Source of the DNA: an uncultured Myxococcales bacterium
GTDB lineage: Bacteria > Myxococcota_A > Polyangia > Polyangiales > Polyangiaceae
Direction of reading: 5' to 3'
DNA: 64,000 nucleotides
Assembly (NCBI GenBank): GCA_937949945.1
Contig: CALFEQ010000089.1
Coordinates: forward strand, 3,629 to 67,628
Positions 7,998 through 16,741 of the stretch are shown piece after piece. The translations under genes and the position numbers were made by a program. Position 1 is the stretch's first letter. Each line of letters starts with the position of its first letter. A model generated the notes under the pieces. It did not search any database, had not been told where the DNA came from, and saw nothing but the letters and a program-made list of their open reading frames with translations.

Positions 7998-9725
7998 CTA
8001 CAAGTTCGGGCCGCGGCTCTCCGGGCCGGCTTGGTTGTTCTTCGCGTTCGGGCTGCCCGCGTGGATGTTCGCCATGAGCTCCTGCAAGAGATCGCGGGCC
8101 TCGGGCTTCTGTTTGAGGTGGTTCAGGAGAAGCGTCGTGACTTCGCTGAACGCCTTCTCGAATGCTAGCCCCTCGCGTGTGCGCGACGCGACCTTTTCCC
8201 GGCCGGCGGCGAGGTCCTCCTCGAGCGCCTCGGCGTAGCGCGCGAGCTGCGCGCGGAGCTCGTCGATTTGACGTCGCAGGTCGCGGGCCTGCTGGTCCTT
8301 CACGCGAGCCTTCTCTTCGCGCTCGCGGAGGGCTTCACGCCGCGCTTCGAGCAACGCTGCCGCAGCACCGGCGCGCTCGTAGATCGCACGCAGCGTCGTC
8401 GGCGAGCCGCCCTGCTGCGCGGCCTGATCGGCCTGGGCCTTCGCCGTCGCGGCGGCGCGCTCGGCGACCTGCACGAGCTCGCGAAGCTTCGCCGCCTCCT
8501 GCTGCTCGGCGGCCGCCTCGCGCAGCGCGCGCGACTCCTCGTGCGCGAGCTCCTCGACCTTTCGTCCGATCTCCGCACGGAGCGCGCGTCCGCGACGCTC
8601 GAGCGACTCGAGCTTGCGCGTGTGGCTCGCGACCTCGCCCTCGAGGCGCGTCGCACGCGAGGCGAGATCCCATGCTTGCGCGAGCCCCGTCTGCACCTCG
8701 GGCGGGACGTTGCCCGACGGATAGACGCGGCTCACCATGCGCGAGAAGAGCGCGGCGCGGTTCGCCCACTCGATGACACCCGGCGACTGCGGCGGAGGAG
8801 GAGGCGGCGGCGCGACGTTGATCGGATCGGCCTGCACCTCCCACGGCGTGGAGGGCAGCGATCGCTGCAGCGCCTTGAGCTCCTCGTGCAGGTGGTGCGC
8901 GTCCTGATAGCGCTTGCGCCGCTCCTTCTCGAGGAGCTTGAGGACGATCGCCTCGGCCTGCGGAAGGATGTCCGGCTTGATCGCGCTCGGCTTCGGCGGC
9001 GGCGCGCTCCGCTGCATCTCGAGCAGCGTGTCGCGATCGTTCGAGCGGAAGGGGAGCTGCCCCGTCAGCATCTCGAAGAAGAGGACGCCGAGCGCGTAGA
9101 GATCGCTCGGCGGGCCTGCCTCTTCGCCGCGCGCCTGCTCCGGCGACATGTACTCGGGCGTTCCGAACACCGCGCCCTTCGGGGCGAGCCTCGGGTCCAT
9201 CGCGAGGTGCGCGAGACCGAAGTCGAGGATCTTGACGAAGTCCTTCCGTCCGCCGCGCGTGGAGAGAAGGATGTTGTCGCTCTTGAGATCGCGGTGCACG
9301 ACCCCGAGGTCGTGGGCGCGCGCGAGCGCCGCGCACATCTGCTCGAGGATGTCGACGGCGCGGGCGAGGCTCATCGGGCCCTTCGCGAGCTCGCTCGAGA
9401 GCGACGTCCCGACGAGGTACTCCATGACGAGGTAGAGCTCGCCCTCCTCCGTCTCGCCGATGTCGTGGATGTCGATGATGTGTGCGTGATCGACGCGGTT
9501 CGCCGCGCGGGCCTCACGCAACATCCACGCGCGGAGGTGGGTCTCCCCGCGGAGGTCCGGCCGAATCAGCTTCAACGCGACGACACGGTCGATGAGCACG
9601 TGGCGTGCGCGATAAACGACGCCCATGCCTCCTTCGCCGGCGCGCGCCTCGAGGCGATATCGTCCGGCGACGACGCGCCCGAGCATGGGATCCTGCGGCT
9701 TCGCTGCGCTGCGCGGAGTGTTCAT
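7998..9725 (-). CDS. Ser/Thr protein kinase with C-terminal coiled coil
   Basis: This kinase has 575 residues. The domain at about 20-285 has GEGGMGVVY, VALK, HRDLKSDN, DFG and MSPEQ, all catalytic positions being present (the loop reads KSDN rather than KPDN). A short poly-Pro linker is followed by an Ala/Glu/Arg-rich coiled coil at about 360-545, full of EAL/REL/LRE heptads. There is no transmembrane helix, so it should be cytosolic and may oligomerise through the coiled coil. The lipoprotein gene lies directly downstream. The upstream exported-protein gene is 195 bases away on the same strand. Confidence 0.92.
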   Translation of the reverse strand: MNTPRSAAKPQDPMLGRVVAGRYRLEARAGEGGMGVVYRARHVLIDRVVALKLIRPDLRGETHLRAWMLREARAANRVDHAHIIDIHDIGETEEGELYLVMEYLVGTSLSSELAKGPMSLARAVDILEQMCAALARAHDLGVVHRDLKSDNILLSTRGGRKDFVKILDFGLAHLAMDPRLAPKGAVFGTPEYMSPEQARGEEAGPPSDLYALGVLFFEMLTGQLPFRSNDRDTLLEMQRSAPPPKPSAIKPDILPQAEAIVLKLLEKERRKRYQDAHHLHEELKALQRSLPSTPWEVQADPINVAPPPPPPPQSPGVIEWANRAALFSRMVSRVYPSGNVPPEVQTGLAQAWDLASRATRLEGEVASHTRKLESLERRGRALRAEIGRKVEELAHEESRALREAAAEQQEAAKLRELVQVAERAAATAKAQADQAAQQGGSPTTLRAIYERAGAAAALLEARREALREREEKARVKDQQARDLRRQIDELRAQLARYAEALEEDLAAGREKVASRTREGLAFEKAFSEVTTLLLNHLKQKPEARDLLQELMANIHAGSPNAKNNQAGPESRGPNL

Positions 9726-9920
9726 TCGCTTTCTTGGCTTGCCTTCGTAGGGACCGGCGCTACGCGTCGGAGAAGGGCCGCCGCCGCCGCGCGATCGACT
9801 CTCACTGGCGAGATTACAGTGCCTTTCGGCGGAAAGGAACAGGACGAAAGGGCGCGTCGCGCGACCGGTGGTCGAGCTTCGACGATACCGCGCGCCTCGT
9901 ATCGGCGCACGCGCCCTCGG

Positions 9921-10700
9921 TCAGAAGGTGACGCGCACGACCGGGAAGCGCAGCTCGCTCCCACGGTCGGCGACTCCCATGCGCGTGCGCTCCGCGCTGC
10001 CGACGATCGGACGGACCTCCGGCAACGGGACACCCACCGCGAACGCGCCGTCGCGCAAGTTGAGCAACGAGGTCTGAGGGGCGCGCGCGGGCGCCTGCGT
10101 GCCCGTACCGCCGCCTCCTCCACTCTCCCCACCGCCTTCGCCCTCCTTGGGCGCGGGAGCCTCCGGCGAGGCAGGCGGGGTGGGACCCGACGGAGTCGTC
10201 GGTGTCGTGGCGCTGCCCGGGCCCGGTGTGGTCGCCGGCGGGGTCTCGGGCTCTGCACCGACGACGCTGCTGCCGCCCGGTCTGCCCGGATCCGACGGAG
10301 GCAGGTCGACCGGCTTGTCCTCGCGCGCGCCTTCCGTCGGCATGTATCGGGTGGCGTCGAGCGACACGACGATGGCCGGGATGAGGAGCGCGAGGCCTCC
10401 GGCGAGCATGTAGGCCGGGACGCGCCCGTCGTCGACGGACTGCTCGACGAGGTAGCCGCCCACGCCGCCGGCGGCGGCGCCGAGGCCGGCGCCGATGAGG
10501 TAAGCCGCGGTCGAGCGCACGCCGAAGATCGCCTCTCCGAAGACGACGAGCTCGCCTCCGAGCAGGGCGCCGCCGGCGATGCCTTTCGCCGTCGGACTGA
10601 CCGGCTCGGCCCGCGCAGTGCTCGGGCTCGTGAGGGCTCCCGCCGCCGTGAGCGCCGCGAGGGTCAACGCGCGAAGCCGCTTCTTTCGGTCGATCGTCAT
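9921..10700 (-). CDS. Exported protein with two hydrophobic segments and a Gly/Pro-rich linker
   Basis: The product has 259 residues from ATG 10700. A signal peptide ends at STARAEP (about 33). Two Gly/Ala-rich hydrophobic stretches follow (about 42-90 and 97-115), then a Pro/Thr/Gly-rich linker (about 130-205). The short C-terminal domain carries LLNLRDGAFAVGVPLPEVRPIV and ends in a beta-like strand, FPVVRVTF. The open frame extends upstream to 10877 but has no supporting start context. I do not recognise the family. It lies upstream of, and on the same strand as, the kinase at 7998-9725, which suggests an envelope function tied to that locus. Confidence 0.7.
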   Translation of the reverse strand: MTIDRKKRLRALTLAALTAAGALTSPSTARAEPVSPTAKGIAGGALLGGELVVFGEAIFGVRSTAAYLIGAGLGAAAGGVGGYLVEQSVDDGRVPAYMLAGGLALLIPAIVVSLDATRYMPTEGAREDKPVDLPPSDPGRPGGSSVVGAEPETPPATTPGPGSATTPTTPSGPTPPASPEAPAPKEGEGGGESGGGGGTGTQAPARAPQTSLLNLRDGAFAVGVPLPEVRPIVGSAERTRMGVADRGSELRFPVVRVTF

Positions 10701-10906
10701 AAGCTCGTCCGGTTGAGTAGGGGGAGCTCCCGGTTCCTTGGTGCCCGAAGCTAACACGACGTTCAGGCCGGCCGGAAGGCTCCGTCTGTCCGGCTCGTCC
10801 CACGTTGTGTTTGTCGAGCGCCGAGCGTCGTCGGGTGTAGATTCCACGCGCTCACCGGGCAGTCGACGATGTCCCATCCCACGACGACATCGAGCGAGGC
10901 GCTCGC

Positions 10907-11929
10907 TTGATCGACGCTCTGCGCTCTTTCCTCGCGTGGCGGCGCCGGGATCCGCTCGCGCCGGCGGCGGCGGCGGCGGTGCTCGTCGCGACGGGGCTCA
11001 TTTTGATCGCAGCGCTCGTCGGGGCGACGGTTCGTCTCCTGCCTTGGGCGCTCGACCCGGCGATCACGTGGAGCACGCTCGGCCCCTTCGCCAAGAGCCT
11101 CCTCGCGGTTGCCTTCGAGGCCGCGCTCATGACCGGGTGGCCCGTGGGTTGGGCGCTCGCCACGCAACGGCTCGTCGAGCGTGGCGAGGCGCGCGTCCTC
11201 GCGTCTCTGGGCGAGCCGCCGGCGAGAACGATCGCCCGCCTCGTCCCGCAGGCGCTCGTGCTCGGGACGGCGCTCGTCCTCTCGTCGGTCGCGCTCGGCC
11301 GTGACGCCGTCGCTCCGGGCCGGGTGGTGAACGAGCTCCTCGAGCAAGGTCGCGCCGCTTGCGTGCCGGGCGCGGCCCACGGTGTTCCTTTCGTCTCCGT
11401 CACGTGGCTCTGCTCACCGACGGGAGAGAGGCCGCGCCTCGCGGGGCGTGCGCCCATCGGAGCCGTCGTGTTCACGGCAGAGGACGCACGGGTGAGCGAC
11501 GATCTCCGTCGCATCGAGCTCGACAAGGCGCGCCTCGCGCTTCCGGCGAGCACGACCCGCGTGCGCGTGAGCGTGGATACGCTCGTCCTGCGCGGATTTT
11601 CGCCGTGGGCGCGGGCCTCGTCCCTGCCGCCCGCGTTCCGGGCCGGGATCGTCACCGCTTCCGCGCTGTTGGCGGCATGCATCGCCTCCGCTGCGATCCT
11701 CCGCGCGCGCCGGAGACGGATCGGCGGGGTCTTCGCTGCCGCCATCGGCGCGGCCGGGCCGCTCGCCGCGCTCGCGACGCTGCGGGCGCTCGAGCTCCGG
11801 GTCCCCGAGACGCCCGGGCTCTGGCTCCTGCTCTTCCTCGCGGTGCCCGTAACGGCGGCCCTCGCGGTGATCGCCGCGGCCGCGCTCGTCACGGCCTTGC
11901 CCGAGTCACGCGGCGCTGATAGCAAATGA
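10907..11929 (+). CDS. Six-TM membrane protein, possibly LptF/LptG-like
   Basis: The product has 340 residues. Three predicted transmembrane helices lie in the N-terminal half (about 20-45, 62-85, 108-132). A soluble segment follows (about 140-245), with short beta-like stretches and the phrase FTAEDARVSDDLRRIELDKARLAL. Three more helices lie at about 248-268, 273-293 and 302-328. This 3+domain+3 topology is that of the LPS-export permeases LptF/LptG (YjgP/YjgQ), in which the middle part is a periplasmic jelly roll. Sequence identity is too weak for me to be sure. The start is TTG 10907 without a strong ribosome-binding site. tatA follows after 45 bases. Confidence 0.7.
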   Translation: MIDALRSFLAWRRRDPLAPAAAAAVLVATGLILIAALVGATVRLLPWALDPAITWSTLGPFAKSLLAVAFEAALMTGWPVGWALATQRLVERGEARVLASLGEPPARTIARLVPQALVLGTALVLSSVALGRDAVAPGRVVNELLEQGRAACVPGAAHGVPFVSVTWLCSPTGERPRLAGRAPIGAVVFTAEDARVSDDLRRIELDKARLALPASTTRVRVSVDTLVLRGFSPWARASSLPPAFRAGIVTASALLAACIASAAILRARRRRIGGVFAAAIGAAGPLAALATLRALELRVPETPGLWLLLFLAVPVTAALAVIAAAALVTALPESRGADSK

Positions 11930-11974
11930 AGAGGGCTCGGCGTCGATGCGACGAGGGCGCCGGAGAGGACAAAC

Positions 11975-12214
11975 ATGCTGGGTGGACTCGGAGCACCGGA
12001 GCTGATCGTCATCGCGCTGATCGCGCTCCTTCTCTTCGGTGCCGGCCGCATCGCCGACATCGGTAAGGGCCTTGGCCAGGGCATCAAGAACTTCAAGCAG
12101 GGCTTGAGGGAGGCCTCCGAGCTCGACGACGACTCGAAGGACGCCAAGGCCGAGAAGAAGGCCGAGAAGTCGGAGAAGGCGAAGAAGAAGGAAGAGGCGA
12201 CCGAGGAGGCTTGA
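11975..12214 (+). CDS. tatA: Sec-independent protein translocase TatA/TatE
   Basis: TatA forms the pore-like component of the twin-arginine translocase, which exports folded proteins. The 79-residue product has the standard layout: a short periplasmic start, one transmembrane helix (LIVIALIALLLFGAG), an amphipathic helix (IADIGKGLGQGIKNFKQG) and a highly charged Lys/Glu tail. No tatB or tatC is in the window. The next gene, on the opposite strand, encodes a protein with a twin-arginine signal. An inverted heptamer array begins five bases after the stop. Confidence 0.93.
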   Translation: MLGGLGAPELIVIALIALLLFGAGRIADIGKGLGQGIKNFKQGLREASELDDDSKDAKAEKKAEKSEKAKKKEEATEEA

Positions 12215-12218
12215 GAGC

Positions 12219-12456
12219 AGGCTCCAGGCTCCAGGGAGCGGCCTTCGAGCGAACCGTCGCCTCGCGCCCGCGACTGCACCGTCCTCACGACGTGCTGACG
12301 ATGGAGGTTGGCGTGCGCGAGCCGTCGATTCGGCTCGGTCCGGTCACCTGCTCGTCGGCGCGCGCTCGTCGACGCGCAAATGCGTCCGAGCCCGTTCAGA
12401 GCACCGATCTGGAGCCTGGAGCCTGGCTGGAGCCTGGAGCCTGGAGCCCGGAGCCT
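12219..12456. repeat. Inverted pair of GGAGCCT heptamer arrays between converging genes
   Basis: The left arm (12219-12232) is two copies of AGGCTCC starting five bases after the tatA stop. The right arm (12411-12456) is six copies of GGAGCCT, one ending in C, with a 4-base interruption. It ends one base before the stop codon of the converging hydrolase gene. The 178-bp spacer has no gene. Read in the sense of each gene, both arrays are AGGCTCC immediately 3' of a stop codon, and they could pair with each other. Confidence 0.8.
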
Positions 12457-12457
12457 C

Positions 12458-13270
12458 TCAAACCCCGTGCTTCTTGAACCACGCGAGCATCTTCCCCCAC
12501 GCGTCCTCGGCGGCCTCCTTCGAGTAGCTCGGACGGTAGTCCGCGTTGAAGCCGTGCTGGGCGTCCGGGTAGACGACGATCTCCGAGGTGCCGTTCGCCT
12601 TCGCGATCTCGCGGCGCATCAGCTCGACGTGTGAGACCGGGATGCCGGAGTCCTTGCCGGCGTAGAGGCCGAGGACGGGCGCCTTCAGCTTCGACGCCAC
12701 GTCGAGCGCCGTCGTCGTCTGGTTCGCGTTGATCGGGTTCGACAGGCGGCCGTACCACGCGGCGCCGGCCTTCACGCCGCCGCGCGCCGCGTAGAGCCAC
12801 GTGATGCGTCCGCCCCAGCAGAAGCCCGAGACGGCGACCCGCGCGTCGTCCACCTTCCCCGTCTTCTTCGCCCAAGCGACCGTCGCGTCGAGGTCGCGCA
12901 TCACCTGCTCGTCGGGTGCCTTGCTCGCGACGGCGATGACCTCCTCGATCTTCTGGAGCTTCGATACGTCGCCCTGCCGGGCGAACAGCTCGGGGGCGAC
13001 GGCCATGTAGCCGGCCTTCGCGAGGCGGCGGCACAGATCCTTGATGTGCTCGTGGACACCGAAGATCTCGTGCACGACGAGGACGAGCGGGAACGGGCCT
13101 TTGCCTTCCGGCATCGCTCGGTATGCCGGCATCGCGCCGATCTTCACCTCCCCGGCGACGAGGCCCGTCGTGTCGGTGGTGATCGTCTGGGCGGACACCG
13201 GACGGACGGCGAGCGCGAAGCCGGTCGCGAGGGAGGTGACGACGAAGGCGCGGCGAGAGAGATCGACCAT
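12458..13270 (-). CDS. Tat-exported dienelactone hydrolase family protein
   Basis: This is an alpha/beta hydrolase of the dienelactone hydrolase (carboxymethylenebutenolidase) family, 270 residues long. The catalytic triad is visible: the Cys nucleophile in GFCWGG, Asp in AGKDSGIP and His in DAQHGF. The N-terminus MVDLSRRAFVV followed by a hydrophobic stretch and VSAQ is a twin-arginine signal with a cleavage site, so the enzyme should be exported folded. ATG 13270 is preferred over 13279 because a GGGGGT lies five bases upstream. The substrate is unknown. It converges on tatA, separated by the heptamer arrays. Confidence 0.92.
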   Translation of the reverse strand: MVDLSRRAFVVTSLATGFALAVRPVSAQTITTDTTGLVAGEVKIGAMPAYRAMPEGKGPFPLVLVVHEIFGVHEHIKDLCRRLAKAGYMAVAPELFARQGDVSKLQKIEEVIAVASKAPDEQVMRDLDATVAWAKKTGKVDDARVAVSGFCWGGRITWLYAARGGVKAGAAWYGRLSNPINANQTTTALDVASKLKAPVLGLYAGKDSGIPVSHVELMRREIAKANGTSEIVVYPDAQHGFNADYRPSYSKEAAEDAWGKMLAWFKKHGV

Positions 13271-13348
13271 GACCCCCATATACTGCGAGACGGCGAGTCG
13301 CCGTTCGCGTTTGGGGGCCGGAGACGTCGATGTGTCGCGAGGGAGCGA

Positions 13349-13367
13349 ATCGCCGAGCCTCGGCGAT
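13349..13367 (-). terminator. Hairpin downstream of the serpin gene
   Basis: The palindrome ATCGCCGAG-C-CTCGGCGAT starts two bases beyond the serpin stop. It can form a stem of at least seven GC-rich pairs. There is no U-tract, which is common in high-GC genomes, so terminator function is inferred. Confidence 0.5.
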
Positions 13368-13369
13368 GC

Positions 13370-14704
13370 TCACTTCTTGGGATCGACGAGCCGTCCCGCG
13401 AAGAGGATCGCGCCGCGCGTCGTGTCGACGATGAAGAAGAGGAAGGGGTGGTCGGCGCGGAACTCCTCGGGGGTGCCGGTCTCGAGGCTCGTCGTGCGCA
13501 TCACCGCGCCCGTCGCGGCCGCGGCCTCGGTACCGAGCTCGTCGACCGCGATCCACGTCTGGTGGAAGACGTCGCTGAGGAACAGCGGCTCGCCGCGCAG
13601 CTCGGCGATGCCCGAGAAGTCGGCCTTGTCCGTGAAGGCGATCTTCATCCCGCGATCCTTCAGCGCGCCGCTCATCGTTCCTCCCGAGCGGAACGTGAAG
13701 CGGGGGAACGTGACGTTCACGCGCTTGCGCGCGAGGGCGTTCATCCACTGCTCGAGCGTCTCGGCCGTGAGGCTCGACTCGATGCGTGCGAGACCTTGCA
13801 CGTCGTCGGGCAGCACGACGAGCATCGCGAGCTGGCTGTCGCCGTAGGGCATCTCGAGGAGCTTCGCGCCGGAGACCGCGGCGAAGCGGAACGTGTCCGT
13901 GAGGTGCATCATCGGCACCGTCACGCTCTTCGTCCCGAGCTTGAACGGCTCGTCCTTCGTCGCTTCCTTCGGGAACTGGAGCGCCCAGCTTCCTTTGAAC
14001 CAGATCGCGTTCGTCACGACGAGGCGCGTCTGCGGGTCGACGGAGCCCTGGGGCAACAGCTCCTTGATCTTGTCGTTCGTCTTCTTGGCGACCCACGCGT
14101 TGATCGTGCTGCGTGCCTCCTCGGGCTTCGCGTAGCGGACGGTCTCGGGCGCGGCGCCGAACGCCTCCGCCGTCTTCACGTAGTCGGGGCGGAGCGTGAA
14201 GCCGTCGTCGACCCACAGGCGGCTCGCGACGAGCAGGTCGGTGCTGCCACGTGCCTTCTGCCAAGCCGCGAGCTCCGCGCGGGCGAGGCTCGCCGCCTGC
14301 TCGGGCGAGGAGGCGAGGCCGAGCGCCGTCGACATCTCGCGCGCCGTCTCGCCGCGCGCGCCGATGTACGTCGCCCCGAGCGCGTGGCGCAGGCTCGTGC
14401 CGGACACGAGCGCGCTCTCGCCGGGCTTCATGCGAGCGAGCATCTGAAGCGAGAAGGCGTTCGCGGCGCGGACGTCGCGTGCGAGCTCGGCTTCGTTCGG
14501 CGACGACGGGTTCATGGCACCTCCTCCTTCCGCGGTGGGCGCCCGTGCGGGCGCGTCGTTCCTCGGCGTCGTGGGCACGTCGGCGGGCGCGGCCGTGACG
14601 GGTGACGTCTCCGCCGCGCTCCGCGGCGTTGCGGATGGCGACGACTGACACGCCAGGACGGACAACGGGATCGCGAACCAGGGAAGTGCGCGCGAAAGAC
14701 TCAT
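13370..14704 (-). CDS. Serpin-family protease inhibitor lipoprotein
   Basis: The 444-residue product starts with a lipoprotein signal (LSVLAC, Cys at about 19) and a Ser/Pro/Thr-rich linker to about 65. A complete serpin fold follows. Serpin marks are clear: NAIWFKGSW, MPYGDSQLAMLVVLP, FPRF, the FHQTWIAVDELGTEAAAATG hinge and the DHPFLFFIVD end. The hinge has small residues at P12-P9 as in inhibitory serpins. Counting from it places Thr at P1 with Met at P4 and Arg at P3. The protein would be held on the envelope and trap serine or cysteine proteases. ATG 14704 with AGGTG upstream is preferred to GTG 14713. Confidence 0.93.
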   Translation of the reverse strand: MSLSRALPWFAIPLSVLACQSSPSATPRSAAETSPVTAAPADVPTTPRNDAPARAPTAEGGGAMNPSSPNEAELARDVRAANAFSLQMLARMKPGESALVSGTSLRHALGATYIGARGETAREMSTALGLASSPEQAASLARAELAAWQKARGSTDLLVASRLWVDDGFTLRPDYVKTAEAFGAAPETVRYAKPEEARSTINAWVAKKTNDKIKELLPQGSVDPQTRLVVTNAIWFKGSWALQFPKEATKDEPFKLGTKSVTVPMMHLTDTFRFAAVSGAKLLEMPYGDSQLAMLVVLPDDVQGLARIESSLTAETLEQWMNALARKRVNVTFPRFTFRSGGTMSGALKDRGMKIAFTDKADFSGIAELRGEPLFLSDVFHQTWIAVDELGTEAAAATGAVMRTTSLETGTPEEFRADHPFLFFIVDTTRGAILFAGRLVDPKK

Positions 14705-14874
14705 TCTCGACACCTATCGCCGCTGAGGCGAGCGTCAAGCCGAGCCTCGTGATCGCGTTCGTTTCAGCGCGACCATCGCGCCGTGCGCTTTCGTCGCGTG
14801 TGGCGCTCGGCCACGGAGAGCTCGCTCCCGAACGGGTCTGGTCGCGACGCTTCGAGCCGAGTAGGCTACCGGCC

Positions 14875-16089
14875 GTGTCACTCTCTCTCGCTCGCCGTCT
14901 CGACGCCGTTCAACCCAGTGTGACCCTCGCCATGAACGCGCGCGCCGCGGAGCTCCGCGCCAAAGGCGTGGACGTCTTCGCGTTCGGCGTGGGCGAGCCA
15001 GACTTCGAGCCGCCGTCGTTCGTCTTCGACGCCGTGCGCGCCGCGCTCGAGAAGGGCGTCTCGAAGTACACCGCGGTCACGGGCATCCCGGCGCTCAAGC
15101 AGGCCATCTGCACGCGCACGGCGGACATCCGCGGCTGGTCGCCGAAGCCGTCCCAGGTGACGGTGAGCGTCGGCGCGAAGCACGCGCTCTTCAACCTCGC
15201 GCTGGCGCTCTACGAGCCCGGCGACGAGGTCGTCATCCCCGCGCCGTATTGGGTCAGCTATCCGGAGCAGGTGAAGATGTGCGGCGCGAGCCCCGTCTTC
15301 GTCGAGACGACGGAGGAGACGGGCTTCAAGATGACGCCGCAGGCCTTCGAGAAGGCGCTCTCCCCGCGCACGAAGGCGGTCATCCTCTGTACGCCGTCGA
15401 ACCCGACGGGCTCCGCGTACACCGAAAGCGAGCTCCGCGCGCTGCTCGACGTCTGGAAGAAGAGCGAATCGTTCCTCGTCGTCGACGAGATCTACGCCGA
15501 CCTCGTCTACGACGGCTTCAAGCACGTCTCCGCGGCGAAGCTCGCCGCCGAGATGGGCGGGGGGCTCGCCGATCGCGTCATCATCGTCGACGGCGTCTCC
15601 AAGACGTACGCGATGACCGGCTGGCGCATCGGCTGGAGCATCGCGCCCGAGCGCGTCGCGAAGGCGCTCGACACGGTCCAGGGACAGAGCACCACGAACG
15701 CGACCGCCATCGCTCAGCACGCGGCCATCGCCGCGCTCACCGGCCCGCAAGGCGAGGTCGAGAAGATGCGCGCCGCGTTCGAGAAGCGCCGCGACGTGAT
15801 GGTCTCGGAGCTCCGCTCGATCCCCGGCGTCAAGTGTCGCGTGCCCGAGGGCGCCTTCTACGCGTTCGCCGACTGCCGCGCGCTCTACGGCGTCCCGTTC
15901 AAGGGCAAGCCGATCGCGAGCGACGAGGACGTCGCCTTCTTCATGCTCGAGGAGGCGCACGTCGCGGCCGTCCCCGGCGGCGCGTTCGGCGCGCCCGGCT
16001 ACGTACGGTTCAGCTACGCCACGAACGAGGATCGGATCCGGGGCGGCATCGCGTCGATCAAGGCCGCGCTCGCTCGCGCGGGACGGTGA
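14875..16089 (+). CDS. Class I/II pyridoxal-phosphate aminotransferase (aspartate aminotransferase-like)
   Basis: The product has 404 residues and fold type I PLP architecture. The cofactor lysine sits in GVSKTYAMTGWRIG. Other marks are FGVGEPDF near the N-terminus, the CTPSNPTGSAY loop that contacts PLP and the carboxylate-binding RFSYA near the end. This pattern is the AspC/AspB (I-gamma) group, which transfers amino groups between aspartate and 2-oxoglutarate; the exact donor cannot be fixed from sequence. The start is GTG 14875, giving VSLSLARRLDAVQPS. Longer in-frame starts upstream lack similarity. No operon partner is evident. Confidence 0.93.
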   Translation: MSLSLARRLDAVQPSVTLAMNARAAELRAKGVDVFAFGVGEPDFEPPSFVFDAVRAALEKGVSKYTAVTGIPALKQAICTRTADIRGWSPKPSQVTVSVGAKHALFNLALALYEPGDEVVIPAPYWVSYPEQVKMCGASPVFVETTEETGFKMTPQAFEKALSPRTKAVILCTPSNPTGSAYTESELRALLDVWKKSESFLVVDEIYADLVYDGFKHVSAAKLAAEMGGGLADRVIIVDGVSKTYAMTGWRIGWSIAPERVAKALDTVQGQSTTNATAIAQHAAIAALTGPQGEVEKMRAAFEKRRDVMVSELRSIPGVKCRVPEGAFYAFADCRALYGVPFKGKPIASDEDVAFFMLEEAHVAAVPGGAFGAPGYVRFSYATNEDRIRGGIASIKAALARAGR

Positions 16090-16741
16090 AGCGGCGAACC
16101 GCCCCACGGCATGACGCCGCGATCAGGCGAGTGTCGTGGCTGCACCACAGCGACGCGTCTTACGCACCTCTTTACGTGCGGAGATCATTGACCGCGGTCG
16201 ACCCGACGGTGCTTCCGCGGTGCGGCCCTGAACGTGCCTTACGGTCCGCTCGGTTCGGGCCCCCGAATCCGACGGCGTGACGTCGTCAGCCGTCGCTCGG
16301 GGATCGAGCCACGCTGACGGCTCCGTTCGGCGCCGTCATGGAAGGGCATGCTTCCTTGGAGGTGTTGGGTCGAGCGGACGTGTCGACATGAAACCTTGGA
16401 CGCTCGTCCGTGATTGCGGACGAATCCATGACATCGCTGTCATGGTCTGGCGTCAGGGAAAACCCTGTCGTCACCTTCGTTCAGTCAGGACGTAGACGAC
16501 CGCTTGGAAGCGGAATCCCGATCGGGACGGTTTTCGTTCGTTCGTTCTTCTTTGCGGCTGGCACTTTGATGTAAGGTGCCGCGCGGCCCTGGTCCTGCCT
16601 GGGCTGACACAGGAGGAAACGGGGGCGCGACCGAAGATCGATCTGCCTTGGATTCAACGACGGTCAACTCCGTCAATCGTCAGTCGGGGCGTCCTGGGCA
16701 TGGTCCAGAAGGACGTCACCGTTGGAGAAGGAGAGCTTCGC
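16090..16741. other. 652-base gene-free stretch
   Basis: Only short open frames without codon or family support occur here. Base composition is less GC-rich than the flanks, with a (CGTT)3 microsatellite near 16535. It probably holds the promoter of the Cys-rich lipoprotein gene, but I could not identify convincing promoter boxes. Confidence 0.5.

Noticed and set aside
16277..16495. Short open frame in the 652-base gap
   Set aside because: No start context, no plausible composition and overlapping short frames on the opposite strand.
16557..16580. Sigma54 -24/-12 promoter (TGGCAC...)
   Set aside because: The TGGCAC is present but the spaced TTGCA is not, so the match is not convincing.
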